Shown here piece after piece: positions 23,630-33,350 of a stretch of DNA of 64,000 bases. Made by a program: the position numbers and the translations under genes. The stretch lies in the NCBI GenBank assembly GCA_947095585.1, contig OX352761.1, positions 137,422,277-137,486,276 of the forward strand, read 5' to 3'. The notes beneath the pieces were generated by a model. It was not told the DNA's origin. It did not search any database and was given only the letters and a program-made list of their open reading frames with translations. The DNA is from Nephrocerus scutellatus. Lineage: Eukaryota; Arthropoda; Insecta; Diptera; Pipunculidae. The stretch's first letter is position 1; every line of letters begins with the position of its first letter.

Positions 23630-24735
23630 AGAGATCGGAACGACTGGTTCGATGACTTTGTAAGCTAGCGACTGAAGGTAAGAATGTTACCGAGCAATGC
23701 AACAATCTCATAAAACGCGGGCACGCGAAGATGAATATAAAGAGCTCAGAAGATATGAAAAAACAGTTCACCGGCGAAAGAAAGCTAAACTAAAACAGTA
23801 CAGAGAGCAAGGACCGCACCAGTCGCGGTAGTTCTACCAAACAATATGACGCAATAGACGGCGTGAAGCATAGACGAAGTTAGCAGAGCGATAATCGTCT
23901 TAAAAACAGTACGGCCTCGGGATCGGTATCCCAGCGGAGCTTATTAAATTATGGGGTCCCGCACTACACCAAGGAATTCATGAATTCATGAACAGTGCAA
24001 GTATGGTAGGAAGAAGCGACGCAACAAGACTGGCGAAGAGGCATCCTGTGCCCCATACATAAGAAGGGAGATATCACATCGTGCAGCAATTATCGTGATA
24101 TAACGTTGTTGAGTACCGCGTATAAGATTTTCTCCTCCTTTAAGACAGGATAGGCCCATACGATAAAGTAATCATTGGTCCCGTGTGGCTTCATCCCAGT
24201 CAAATCAAGAACTGATCAGATTTACACCCTTAGGCAGGTTATGGAAAAATGTCTAGAGTTTCAAGTTTCAAGTTTCTAGTTTTATAGACTTTAAAGCTGC
24301 CTACCATAGCATTGCCAGAGTAGAACTTTATAAAGCCATTAGAGAATTCGGCATCCCAAATAAACTGACACGACTATGTAGGTTGACCATGACCAATGTT
24401 ATAAGCCAAGTAAAAATCACGCCCATTCAATATCTACAACAGGCTCCGACAAGGGGATGGAAGACTATACTATGATGAGATCTGCGAGCGTTACCGCGAT
24501 GTCGACATCGTAAAGAGGCAGGACACCTGCTCGCATGGGCGAAGAGGAAAGCCCTTTGCGGTAGGATTTATGGAAAGCGAGGCGAGGCCGGCCAAGCCTA
24601 CACTGAAAGGGTGCAACAGAGTTTAGGAATACAACACTGGATGACACCGGCTCAAAATCAGGACCGGTGGAGAGACTTTTTGCATGAGGCCAGAACCGGA
24701 CACCGGTTGTAGTGCCAAATATGATGATGATAAAA
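23630..24735 (+). pseudogene. RTE-type LINE ORF2, internally deleted
   Basis: In order, with frame changes: an RNDWFDDFCKLATEGKN-like linker start, YKELRRYEKTVHRRKKAKLK, a GIGIPAELIKLWGPALHQGI segment, CPxxxKKGDITSCSNYRDIT (reverse transcriptase fingers), a GFIPVKSRTDQIYTLRQVME segment, DFKAAYHSIARVELYKAIRE (motif A with its catalytic D), then PFNIYNRLRQGD (start of motif B). The sequence then jumps directly to a C-terminal segment (YYDEICERYRDVDIVK, HGRRGKPFA, QDRWRDFLHEARTGHRL, stop). The YxDD motif C and the thumb are deleted. The 3' end is an ATGATGATG tail at 24719-24730. Multiple stops and the missing catalytic core make it inactive. It is the most complete RTE copy in the window and the key for naming the shorter ones. 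Confidence 0.9.
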
Positions 24736-26335
24736 AAAACACTGCTTTGCCAATCGAATTTTGTAAAATATATCCTATTTATGAAGTTAATAAGTTTGTA
24801 GGTATCTTTTTGTATTAAAAACGACCCAATTACGGATATCCGTTTGATACTCTATCTCTGGTTGCGGTTAAACACTCCAACACAACAACATCAGCAGATA
24901 ACACTTGGAAGAAATTTTCAATGCGAATAAACATTCAACAAGGGATCTCGTAACTCATTCGTCAACGACTACAATGAAATGCGCTTCGAGGATGAGACAA
25001 CAACAATCAATCGATTACAATTGACTCAGCACTTGACATCACATGCACAGGCACTAATTAGTTTCCAATAAACTTCAAAAAGGCTTCATAAAGTGAAGTG
25101 TTCGCGATGTCGAACAAAGACAATACAGAATACGAAACCCGGAAAACACTTAACAACCTCCATCTGCCAATGTGCCAGCCTTCAACAAGGATTTAATGGG
25201 ATTTCAAAAATGATTACCCTAATGACTACGTAAACGTAACGTAAACGCTTGCACAACAACACGCCTCCAATACCGTCCACCGCAGCTCCCGCTCAGCTAT
25301 AGATCAGTCAACGATGGATATTCGGCTAATAAAACTTTTACAGCCAATTACACGCAATTACCTCACTGCGACTCGCTTGGAACAATTTCTAAAGAGCACA
25401 GTAAAGTGCAGTGGCATATTTCCCCCTCGTAGTGATGTGAATGTCGGTGCTCGACTTAAATCCCGAAACTACCGAATAATTAAATTGTCTGACGCTCATT
25501 GTACATCGCGTTGAAAATTGCGCTCACTTATTTGAGAGTCAGTCACAAGAAGAACGTACCGCAGCGGTCAAAATCGCGATGCTTCAACCCAATCTCACCA
25601 AACATAATCCAAACAGGCACTTTTGACTTTGCCAAATGGTGGATAGCTGGTTGCAGTCTACCGCTAGCAACCGGATGAGCTCGGAAATTTGCTAGTCATC
25701 CTCAAAGGATTTACAACATTGCGCTTCGTCGTATATCCTGTGAATTTGAAACAAGTCAACAGGAGTGTGAAAATAATTAGCAAACGCGCAGCGCTAATTA
25801 CCTTGCAATGACACGTGAAGCATACACCTGACACAGAGAGCGGCATGATTCGTTGGTTTTTCAACCCATGTATGTGTGTGTCTTTACACATACCTATGCA
25901 AATCTGTTGAGTTCCTCATTTTGTGTCACAAGTGATTTTTTAATTGGATGAGTTTTCCACGTTTATGGAGAAGTTTCGTTCCGCAAAAGTTTGTTCAGCC
26001 ACTTTCATTACAGGGTAAATTGTTGTGGAAAATTTGTTGTTCTGCAGCATATTCCACATGTTTTTAAATTGTTTGCTTCGGTATTGTTGTCGAAAACTTT
26101 TGATTTATGACGGCAGTATACACTTCGACATTTTAAATTGATAATTTGCATGCCATTATTAGGTTGGTAAAGTAAAGTCGGTTCCAGGAAAATATCTACA
26201 TTTTATTGTATGCAAGATAATGCAGATGCTATGTTGGCAAAATTTTAATTTAAAAAATAAAATTATTGTTAGATAACATTCGCTACAGAAAAAAGTACTG
26301 GATGATAGGAGGAAAATCTATCAACACACAAAAAA
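24736..26335. other. Non-coding stretch
   Basis: No gene is supported. The frame at 25314-25514 and the minus frame at 25664-25891 have no recognisable domain. Confidence 0.5.
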
Positions 26336-26716
26336 GTTTTGCTTTAAGTCATAAAAGCCATATGAACGTATGGTCTACGTAAGAAACCACGAACTTGTCA
26401 GTAAACTGGGCGTGGAATGCATAATGAAAAACATAGATTCGCTAAAAAAAACATAGGGATCGACTTCATCACCACACAAACCTTGACACTACTCCGCTCT
26501 TGGACTGGTAAGAAGATTAAAATGAATCAAACCTTTTGAACTAGTGCAGCATACCTATATAGTTATGCATACCTAAAATAAGTTAGCGTCTCGATGCTAT
26601 AAACTAGTATCCGTGTATTGATTTAAATCAAAACGAAATTGCTCATTAGTTCTAAGACTAGATTATAATATTTACCTGGTATGCCATGTGTTTTTCAATA
26701 AAACAAAAAGAAAAGT
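26336..26716 (+). mobile_element. Jockey-type LINE, 5'-truncated 3' end
   Basis: The + frame reads MVYVRNHELVSKLGVECIMK, then NIDSLKK, and after a frameshift RLHHHTNLDTTPLLDW. This is the C-terminal tail typical of Jockey-superfamily ORF2 proteins (pattern: YVRNxxLHxDLGxxT, then RLxxHxNxxxxxLLD). About 150 bp of 3' UTR follow, ending in an A-rich CAATAAAACAAAAAGAAAAG stretch at 26697-26716 that may be the decayed poly(A) tail. Only the last 50-60 codons survive. It ends about 60 bp before the Foldback-like element. Confidence 0.65.
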
Positions 26717-26777
26717 TAGATAACAAAAGGTCCAAGCCTGTGAAAGAACTCTGGCTTAACCCGCTTTAGCTCTAATG

Positions 26778-26786
26778 GTCAAGTCG
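26778..26786 (+). repeat. Target-site duplication, left copy (9 bp)
   Basis: gtcaagtcg is repeated exactly at 27256-27264, immediately outside the Foldback-like element. Confidence 0.75.
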
Positions 26787-26905
26787 GTAACCGGCCGATT
26801 CCACTAGCACAATTCCACTAGACACAATTCCACTGGACACAATTCCACTGGCACAATTCCACTTGGCACAATTCCCCTGGGGAACAATTTAACTTGTATA
26901 GTTAC
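26787..26905 (+). repeat. Left inverted arm, seven ~15-bp units
   Basis: Tandem variants of CACAATTCCACTGG, with the last units decaying to ACAATTCCCCTGG and ACAATTTAACTTG. Confidence 0.85.
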
Positions 26906-27174
26906 ACGGAAACGCCAATACAGAAATGCACCTATTAATATTTTATTTGCGTTGTCATGGTTTTAATTGCACAAAAAAACAATCGCGCTCGTGATTTACC
27001 ACCCTAAATGAGTTTAACATTTTATTTGCGTAGGCGTGGTTTTAATTGTACCGTGTATCGTTTTTCGTTGTTTATGGTTTTTTTTTTCAAATATTTTGCA
27101 ATTTTTATATAACATTGGTATACTTTCTTTAGGTAACTTTTTAAGTTTAAGTTTTGTTTATAATTAAACTAGTG

Positions 27175-27255
27175 CAAGTTGAATTGTGCCAAGTGGAATT
27201 ATGCCAGTGGAATTGTGTCCAGTGGAATTGTCTCTAGTGGAATTGGCCTAGAATC
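27175..27255 (-). repeat. Right inverted arm, about five ~15-bp units
   Basis: Complementary units (CCAGTGGAATTGTG and variants). The order of variants mirrors the left arm, so the CAAGTT unit is innermost on both sides. Confidence 0.85.
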
Positions 27256-27264
27256 GTCAAGTCG
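27256..27264 (+). repeat. Target-site duplication, right copy (9 bp)
   Basis: Exact copy of 26778-26786. Confidence 0.75.
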
Positions 27265-27689
27265 TACATTATTTATGTGGAATACATTGCCAGGCTTCGC
27301 TACTTGCGCGTCTGTATGCATTCAATGCATTTCCTCCTTTCCTCTGCTTAATTTCTAAATTCCCTTACGACTTAGCATTAGAAGGATGCATTAAAAAGAT
27401 GAGCACGTGTACATTATATTCAAAAAAAACATTACGAACTGAAATATTTTTTAAAAAAATTCCTAAATTATAGAAGAGCTTCAAAACATAGATCTTAACA
27501 AACCAAAACAATTGGTTGGTATCTAGATTTGTGTTACAGGATCAGCAAAAAATATATCAACAAACAAATTTTGTTCTATTGGCTTAACCCGTTTTTACCA
27601 GAAGGAGTTATCGCAGGAGAGATCTTACTTTTGAATTCGGAGCTTTTTGGGGTGTAATTAAGCGTGCCTCATCAAAATTATGTATGACT
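27265..27689. other. Non-coding stretch
   Basis: AT-rich; I see no gene or known repeat. Confidence 0.5.
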
Positions 27690-28090
27690 TTTGCAATTTC
27701 GCGTTTTTGATAGCGTAGGCCGAAACAAGATGTGGAAGATTTTGTCTGGCTATGGTGTTCCGGAAAAACTCATCGACATCATCAAGGAGCTGCACCGCGA
27801 CCCAACAAGCCGCGTCATTCATAACGGTCATCTTGGCTGACCTTTCAATATCTTCTCGGGAGTCAAGCAAGGTTGCACACTCTCACCATTGCTTTTCACA
27901 ATTGTCATCGACAGAGTGATGAAAATAGTAACCCGTACTTCATCGGGTTTGCCATGGAATGTTTTTCACCGCTTAGAAGAACTGGGCTATGCCGATGATA
28001 TCTGTCGTGTCTAGCTGACATGGAGCGAAAATTAAACTCACTAGAATTCCACACTTACAAAGTGGGTTTAAAAATTAACGTGTTCCGTTC
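27690..28090 (+). pseudogene. Non-LTR reverse transcriptase fragment (palm)
   Basis: The + strand gives GRNKMWKILSGYGVPEKLID, then IIKELHRDPTSRVIHNGHLG, FNIFSGVKQGCTLSPLLF, RVMKIVTRTSSG, a WNVFHRLEELGYADDI segment and finally HTYKVGLKIN. These are reverse transcriptase motif B (GVKQGCxLSPLLF), motif C (YADD with both catalytic aspartates) and motif D (KxGLxIN). The N-terminal fingers and the C-terminus are absent. Short frameshifts and stops interrupt it, for example right after YADDI. The motif style suggests an RTE-like or related non-LTR element. It may be the missing middle of the family seen at 17.66 kb. Confidence 0.85.
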
Positions 28091-28482
28091 CGTTTCCGTT
28101 CTCATATGGATAAATATCTCTTAAAGACAACTCATAACTTGGCTTTGTCAAGCGGTGGTCCAAAAAATTATATAGCTATTAGGTACTGGAACACTTACAG
28201 CATATTTTGTATCCATTGGTTTTCCCCTGATAAACATCTGTCTCTTTCAAAATAAAAAACCCATAATTTCATACAATTTTCAGATGTTTTTTCCAAATAA
28301 TGTCGAACCTTAAAAAAATGTTATAGTTATAAGTAAAAGACATTCAGGGGATTGGTGCGTTTTCGCACCATTGAAATTTACTTTTAAAAATCTTTTTTAT
28401 TTAATTATTATGACTTACATGATATTGCAGACACTAAACGGTATTATTAAAATATAAATATAAATCCAATTTTTAAATAACA
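28091..28482. other. Non-coding stretch
   Basis: AT-rich; nothing supported. Confidence 0.5.
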
Positions 28483-28734
28483 GCGCCGTAGCTCAGAGGT
28501 AAGTGCATTAACGTCTGAGCAGGAGGTTCGAATCCCAGAAAACCCCAAGAGTATTTTTCACGGTCTCACCTCTTGCAAATGTCTGACAAACATCCGAGAG
28601 TAATAACTTGTCACGGGAGTCTTCCCAATTCGCCATACCATTTCTGTGCAAAAAAAAACAACACAAATGGTCGCGAGAAGCTAGGTCATGAACCGTAACG
28701 GGTCTGTGGCCAAAAAATGTTATTATTATTATTT
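28483..28734 (+). mobile_element. tRNA-derived SINE, complete copy
   Basis: The head resembles a tRNA gene: GCGCCGTAGCTCAGAGG, with the A box at 28489-28500 and the B box GGTTCGAATCC at 28525-28535. These are the internal RNA polymerase III promoter elements. The anticodon arm does not fold normally, so this is not a working tRNA. A family-specific body follows (GACAAACATCCGAGAGTAAT, AACACAAATGGTCGCGAG, GAACCGTAACGGGTCTGTGG). The copy ends in a (TTA)n tail at 28720-28734. The body and an ATT tail recur at 42.9 kb. SINEs depend on a partner LINE; a short-repeat tail would fit an I- or RTE-type partner. Confidence 0.85.
28489..28535 (+). promoter_or_regulatory. RNA polymerase III A and B boxes of the SINE
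   Basis: TAGCTCAGAGG and GGTTCGAATCC are near-consensus A and B boxes, about 25 bp apart. Confidence 0.75.
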
Positions 28735-30600
28735 TCAACTAGCGGAAATACCAGGCGTTTCCCGGCTGGCCCATGGTCGGGAGTTCATAAAAAAATCCGA
28801 CGTTAAAAAGCACTTTCAGTTCTTCCACACACAGATACACATAATCACATAGATATATATATTTTACAGTTAAAGTGATAAATCCGTTTTAATTAATAAC
28901 TAGGTGAAATAGCAAGTGTTGCCTGGCTGTCCATACCACACCACACTACCCCCACTCAACTGATTTATTTATATTTTTTTATTTATAATTATAATTAAAA
29001 AAAATTTGTCGTGTAGTGTAAAATTTTCTATAGATTCAAAATAACGAAATCTTAAGCGAATTAAATCACAAGAAAGGCTACTTTGTTTTATAAAAAATCT
29101 GATATTTTCCTTTAATTTATCCCTCTATTACCACAATATAAATTTATTGCATAGCATCAAACATTTCGATGGTATACCTTTAGGGGAAGCTGTAATAACA
29201 AGATTAGATCATTTAGCAAGAGCCTAAAACTATACTGACTATTCTAATGTGCCGATGCTGTGTTTGCTGAAAGATCCCGAGAAATTGAAACAAAACAATT
29301 TAATTTCCTATACAAATATTTTAACCCTTCAGTCAGTACTCGAAAAGCGAACCTACACAACCTACATTCTCGTAACAGTCAATACAAGTAAAGCGTAAAC
29401 TTAACCTTAAAACGGTACTAGTTACATGCGAATGGTATTTACAGTTAGGCAACAGTCGCGTATGCGGCATGGCACACAAAAACAGAGGTAAAAAGGGGCA
29501 AAAAATTTACCACTACATTACTCGTATAAAGTAGTGCAGTGCCCGTCACGTTCGTTCGGACGGTCATACCTAAATATAAAATTATAAGCCTATTTACTAA
29601 TTAAAATATTATGAACATGGCAGTCATGTGTCGGTTACCTACTTGCCTGTGCACTTGTACCCCCAATACACTGTCAGAGGTGTCTAGGAATAATTGAACA
29701 ACCCTCTCAGGTGGTTCTGGGGTATGACGATGACGAATCTTTGCACCCAAATTCTGACTCAAAAGTCGTATTTCACTCGAGTTTAAGTTCGCATTGTGTG
29801 GATATTGGTAAAAGCTCTTCATATTTTACTCTCATTGTACGGTTGCTAATGCCAACACTGTGATTCTCTCTCCGCCACAGCACAGAACAAACAAATGCTA
29901 CTTGGACACAACGCACCATTGTAGTTACAACTTACAACAAATATCTCCAAGGCAACACCGACAAGTCATCAGCTGATTTGGTTACACAATGTAAAAGCGG
30001 CAATATACTTATTTTGAACTCGAGCATTCAGACTTATTCGAAATAAAAGCTCCGAACTCGTGATTTACGTAATAACCACATTGTAGTTCAACTTAGCATA
30101 AATAGTACGTACGTAGCTTTTTTTTTTGCTTCAGTTCAATTTCCTCAAATTGTACCAGCTGACTGCTTAAGATAAATTCGCCGCATTCTCTTCCGTTTCC
30201 GATATGTATCTACCTATGCTTATGCACTAACTAAAGACAACGTTAAGCAGCCGGGTAAATGTGTCATTACTTTACATCTTACAACAACAACTGTGTCTGT
30301 GGAACGATGCAGATAACACAGCGCCTGTAAAAACTGACAAACAGCGAGTTGAAGGTTTTCCGTCTTATTCGTTTAAATATCTACTTCTTGTGCAAAATAC
30401 CCAAAACCACACAAGGCCAATTAAGTAAAGGCGAGTTAATACGCCCATACTTATATCGGAACTCATGGGTGTGATTTTTGGCAAAGTGTCTCGAGTTGAA
30501 AAGTAGAGTCCGAACGAAAGCCATTTTTTTGCCGAAGCCGAACTTCAGCTTTTTTATCACCTTTGGCCGAAGCCGAAGCTGAATCTGTTGGTATTGCATA
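28735..30600. other. Non-coding stretch
   Basis: No gene is supported. A GCCGAA-rich patch lies at 30530-30590 (GCCGAAGCCGAACTTCAGC and GGCCGAAGCCGAAGCTGAA). Confidence 0.5.
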
Positions 30601-30604
30601 CTAA

Positions 30605-30700
30605 GGGACCTAAACATCAACGTCCAAAATAGCATTTTTATATTCCGAGTATGACGCGTGCCGCGTATCGCGTGTGACGGTTGTGATGGATTGAAAATTT
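30605..30700 (+). repeat. CGCGTG-bearing repeat family, plus-strand unit
   Basis: AAATAGCATTTTTATATTCC followed by GAGTATGACGCGTGCCGCG, as in the array at 3150-3190. It is cut off at about 30705, where RTE sequence begins. Confidence 0.75.
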
Positions 30701-30704
30701 TTCT

Positions 30705-30935
30705 GTAATGATGAGATATCTACGAGCGTTACCGCGATGTGAAGACATTGTGAAGAGAATTATGCTCGGTGGGCTCTGGTCGCATGAACGAAGAGGATCC
30801 TGCTCGGAAAGTGCTTTGCGGAGTTTAGGTTGCCAAACTGGATGTCATGGGCTCAAAATCGGGACCGGTGGAGAGACTTTTTGCAGCAGACCAGGACCAG
30901 ACTCCAGTTGTAGAGCCAAATATGATGATGAGAGC
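30705..30935 (+). mobile_element. RTE-type LINE, 3' terminal fragment
   Basis: CTACGAGCGTTACCGCGATG matches 24485-24505 of the longer copy. The last codons read WMSWAQNRDRWRDFL, then QQTRTRLQL and a stop, followed by an ATGATGATG-type tail at 30924-30932. The fragment is placed between a plus-oriented and a minus-oriented piece of the CGCGTG repeat. Confidence 0.8.
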
Positions 30936-31034
30936 AATTGTGTGAAATGTGGGTAAATTAAAGAATGAGAGAAATTAGCTAAGCTTTTTGTTCGGTTTTG
31001 TAGTGAGAATAAGCCCACTGCAGCCCATTACAGT

Positions 31035-31170
31035 TGGCCCTTAACTTTTACACGCGTCACACGCGGTACGCCACATGAATCATATGCGGACGTTCAGATA
31101 TTATCTATGAGACTCACAAAAGTTCAGGTCTATAGGACGTGAGAAAAAAGACCCTATAGAAGTTTAAACA
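31035..31170 (-). repeat. CGCGTG-bearing repeat family, minus-strand unit
   Basis: ACACGCGTCACACGCGGTAC, then ACTCACAAAAGTTCAGGTCT and ATAGGACGTGAGAAAA on the + strand. Its complement carries the CxCCTATAGACCTGAACTTTT counterpart of the CGACCTAGAGAGCTGAAATTTT anchor. Confidence 0.65.
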
Positions 31171-33045
31171 GACAGACTATGTAGGTTCATGTTAAGTTAA
31201 ATTAAAGTTTTTAATAAAAAAAATATTACAAATTGGCAAATTCAGAGCGAATCAAACTCTGAGACTCAATTATCAATGGAATTCCTTCTCCTGCGCTCAT
31301 GGCTCAGTGTCACTGGTCTCTGTCGTTTTTTCGCAGTTTTTGCAAATCCCCGTCGCGCCAAATACTTTTGTAGCTTTGCTTGGGAACTTCGCTTCGCGCT
31401 TTTAACAAAACGACCACAATTCTCACCGTCACAATCAATTTCACTCAAAGCCACTGCGAATGCCACTCAAAAAAGTTCTTCCAAAGCAACAAAACGTTGT
31501 GTGTCGTTTGTTTTATACTTTGTGTGTATGTATTTGGCAGACACAAATTACAAAACACAAAGGGCCAAAAAAAAATTTCTTCGCTCGCGTAAACACTGTG
31601 ATGACAACATTTTTTTCTTCTTTCCTTTGCCACAAGGTGAGTGAGTGAGAATTATTGAAATTAAAAATAATATTTTATTTGAAAACGCATACCTATTCCT
31701 TCGGTTATTACAATTGAAAATATTGCGTATCTTTTGTTGTTCCGTAAATGTATTCGCCCGCGTACAGATCGTTGCCTTCGGTAAGAGAATTCTTGTGTAT
31801 AGTGTTTCCCGTATTCTTCCCCTTTCCGACATTTAAAAGGATGTTTTGTGCGTGAATTTTGACATTTGCATGCATCATCTGCTGGTAACCGGTTTAGAGA
31901 TACATTTTTTGTGGACAGTGCAGTGGCGAGAGAAACTTTGCTTAAAAAAATGTCTTGTCGTTTCGCTTTATAATCACAACAACAACAACAAAAAAGATAT
32001 AAGGCAATTACCATCTATCTATATGGTAGCTCCCCACAGCCGTAACCAAAGTCAAGTCGTCGTCCACCCACTCAATTGTGTTGCTACAAGTGACAACTAT
32101 GAACTTCTTGCTTTCGCACAAGAAGGAGCAGTATCTGGATACACATTACAACAACTAGTAATTGCTTACCGGTTCCATTTTTTTGCCATTGTCGTGTAAT
32201 GAGTGAGTTGTTATAGCGCCTAGCAGTGCAACTGTCAACTGACATATATTTCAGTATTCGTTCTTCATACAAAAGATACGCCTTTTACATTCAATCTGTT
32301 TTTAAGTTACAAACCACGCTGCGAGCCGTTGTTTTATTAAGTATTGTACCGCACAACACACTGGGGCAACAAAAAAAACGTGTAGTCACAAATATGCTAT
32401 GTTCCACTGTGTAACATATATTACTTATATGCTAATTTACTTGATGAACAGTTTAAAGTGAGCTCTCAAACTTAATTTGCCAACCAAAAAGTTATTCTTC
32501 AGAAAATATTAAAAAATAATAATTTTGGTTTATATTTCTTCGGTACCTTATTTGAGAAACTATGCAATGGTTTTAAAAAATAGAAGTAGAATTTCGTTGA
32601 GTTGATATGTTTACGATATGTCTTGTCCTGATTCCAAACCAATTAACCAATGGCTGTCCGCGTGTCCGCGCAATTAAAATGAAAGCTGTGAAATATGAAC
32701 TGGTAAGCGATATGTTTTGATTGTATAGCTTTTAACGGTAAAGGGTAATGAAAACAACTTTTATTGAATAAAATGAGGCCAATCAAACTCTCCTTGCCAG
32801 TGGTAGAATCAATAAACTGACTTCAATAAGAGTTCAACAGGAGGTGTGTTTAAAAGTGGGAAAACCTAAATATTTCTATTAAATCAAATCTGACAACTAG
32901 TTCTACACATCGATACCATTTTGATGGGCGTGGTCCAATTTTAAAAGCAGCTTGATCAATTAAGCTTGCGTTTATGTAATATTTCATGTAAATATGCTTC
33001 TCCCATACAAAAGCGGGTGTTATGTCGCAAACTACGGTATAGCTG
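31171..33045. other. Non-coding stretch with overlapping small frames
   Basis: Many frames overlap on both strands between 31266 and 32414, the longest 122 codons (31276-31644 +). None shows a domain, and the two strands compete with each other, so I call none a gene. Confidence 0.45.
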
Positions 33046-33049
33046 ATTT

Positions 33050-33350
33050 TACAGGGTAAGGTCCTTGGGACAACCCTCTCCTGAAAGTTCCCATTGAGCA
33101 GACCCTGAAAAGGTATTTTTATTACCTTTCATATGATACTAATTAACCTCCTAAACTCGTTTAAACCACTTAGAGAAATGAAATGAAATGTGCAAAACTC
33201 TGCAAGCCCCTGCTTCTTAAGTGGGTGTCTCCCCCAAACAAGATGGCGGTTTTCAATATCTGCTCAATAGGGGTTTTGAGGTTTCTGAAAGCCTTTAAAA
33301 GCTATACCGTAGTACATTATCAGCAGATCTAATTTTAAGTGAGTCTCCGA
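33050..33350 (+). repeat. Dispersed repeat family, copy 3
   Basis: Contains TTACCTTTCATATGATACTA, TCCCCCAAACAAGATGGCGG, TTTTCAATATCTGCTCAATA and CTATACCGTAGT. It is the longest copy in the window and links the two head-to-head arms at 15.35-15.70 kb. Confidence 0.65.

Larger units (their letters stand above)
26787..27255. mobile_element. Foldback-like element with subrepeat-built inverted arms
   Basis: This 469-bp element has inverted arms at 26787-26905 and 27175-27255. Each arm is a tandem series of a 14-16-bp unit: CACAATTCCACTGG on the left (about seven units) and its complement on the right (about five). The outermost ends, GGCCGATTCCACTAG and CTAGTGGAATTGGCC, pair with each other almost perfectly. 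A 9-bp exact direct repeat, gtcaagtcg, flanks the element, and 9 bp is the duplication length known for Foldback elements. The AT-rich centre contains its own direct repeat (26935-26970 and 27013-27049, sharing ATTTTATTTGCGT and GTGGTTTTAATTG-like blocks). No coding capacity is present, so movement would need a transposase from elsewhere. Confidence 0.85.

Noticed and set aside
26787..27255. Simple satellite pair rather than a transposon
   Set aside because: The mirrored order of units, matching outer ends and exact 9-bp flanking repeat favour a Foldback-like insertion.
28483..28555. A functional tRNA gene
   Set aside because: The A and B boxes are good, but the anticodon arm and 3' acceptor strand do not form a cloverleaf, and the sequence continues into a SINE body present at another locus.
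31266..32199. A real gene in the 117-122 codon frames of this interval
   Set aside because: Frames overlap on both strands, have no domain, and no splice or promoter context can be argued.
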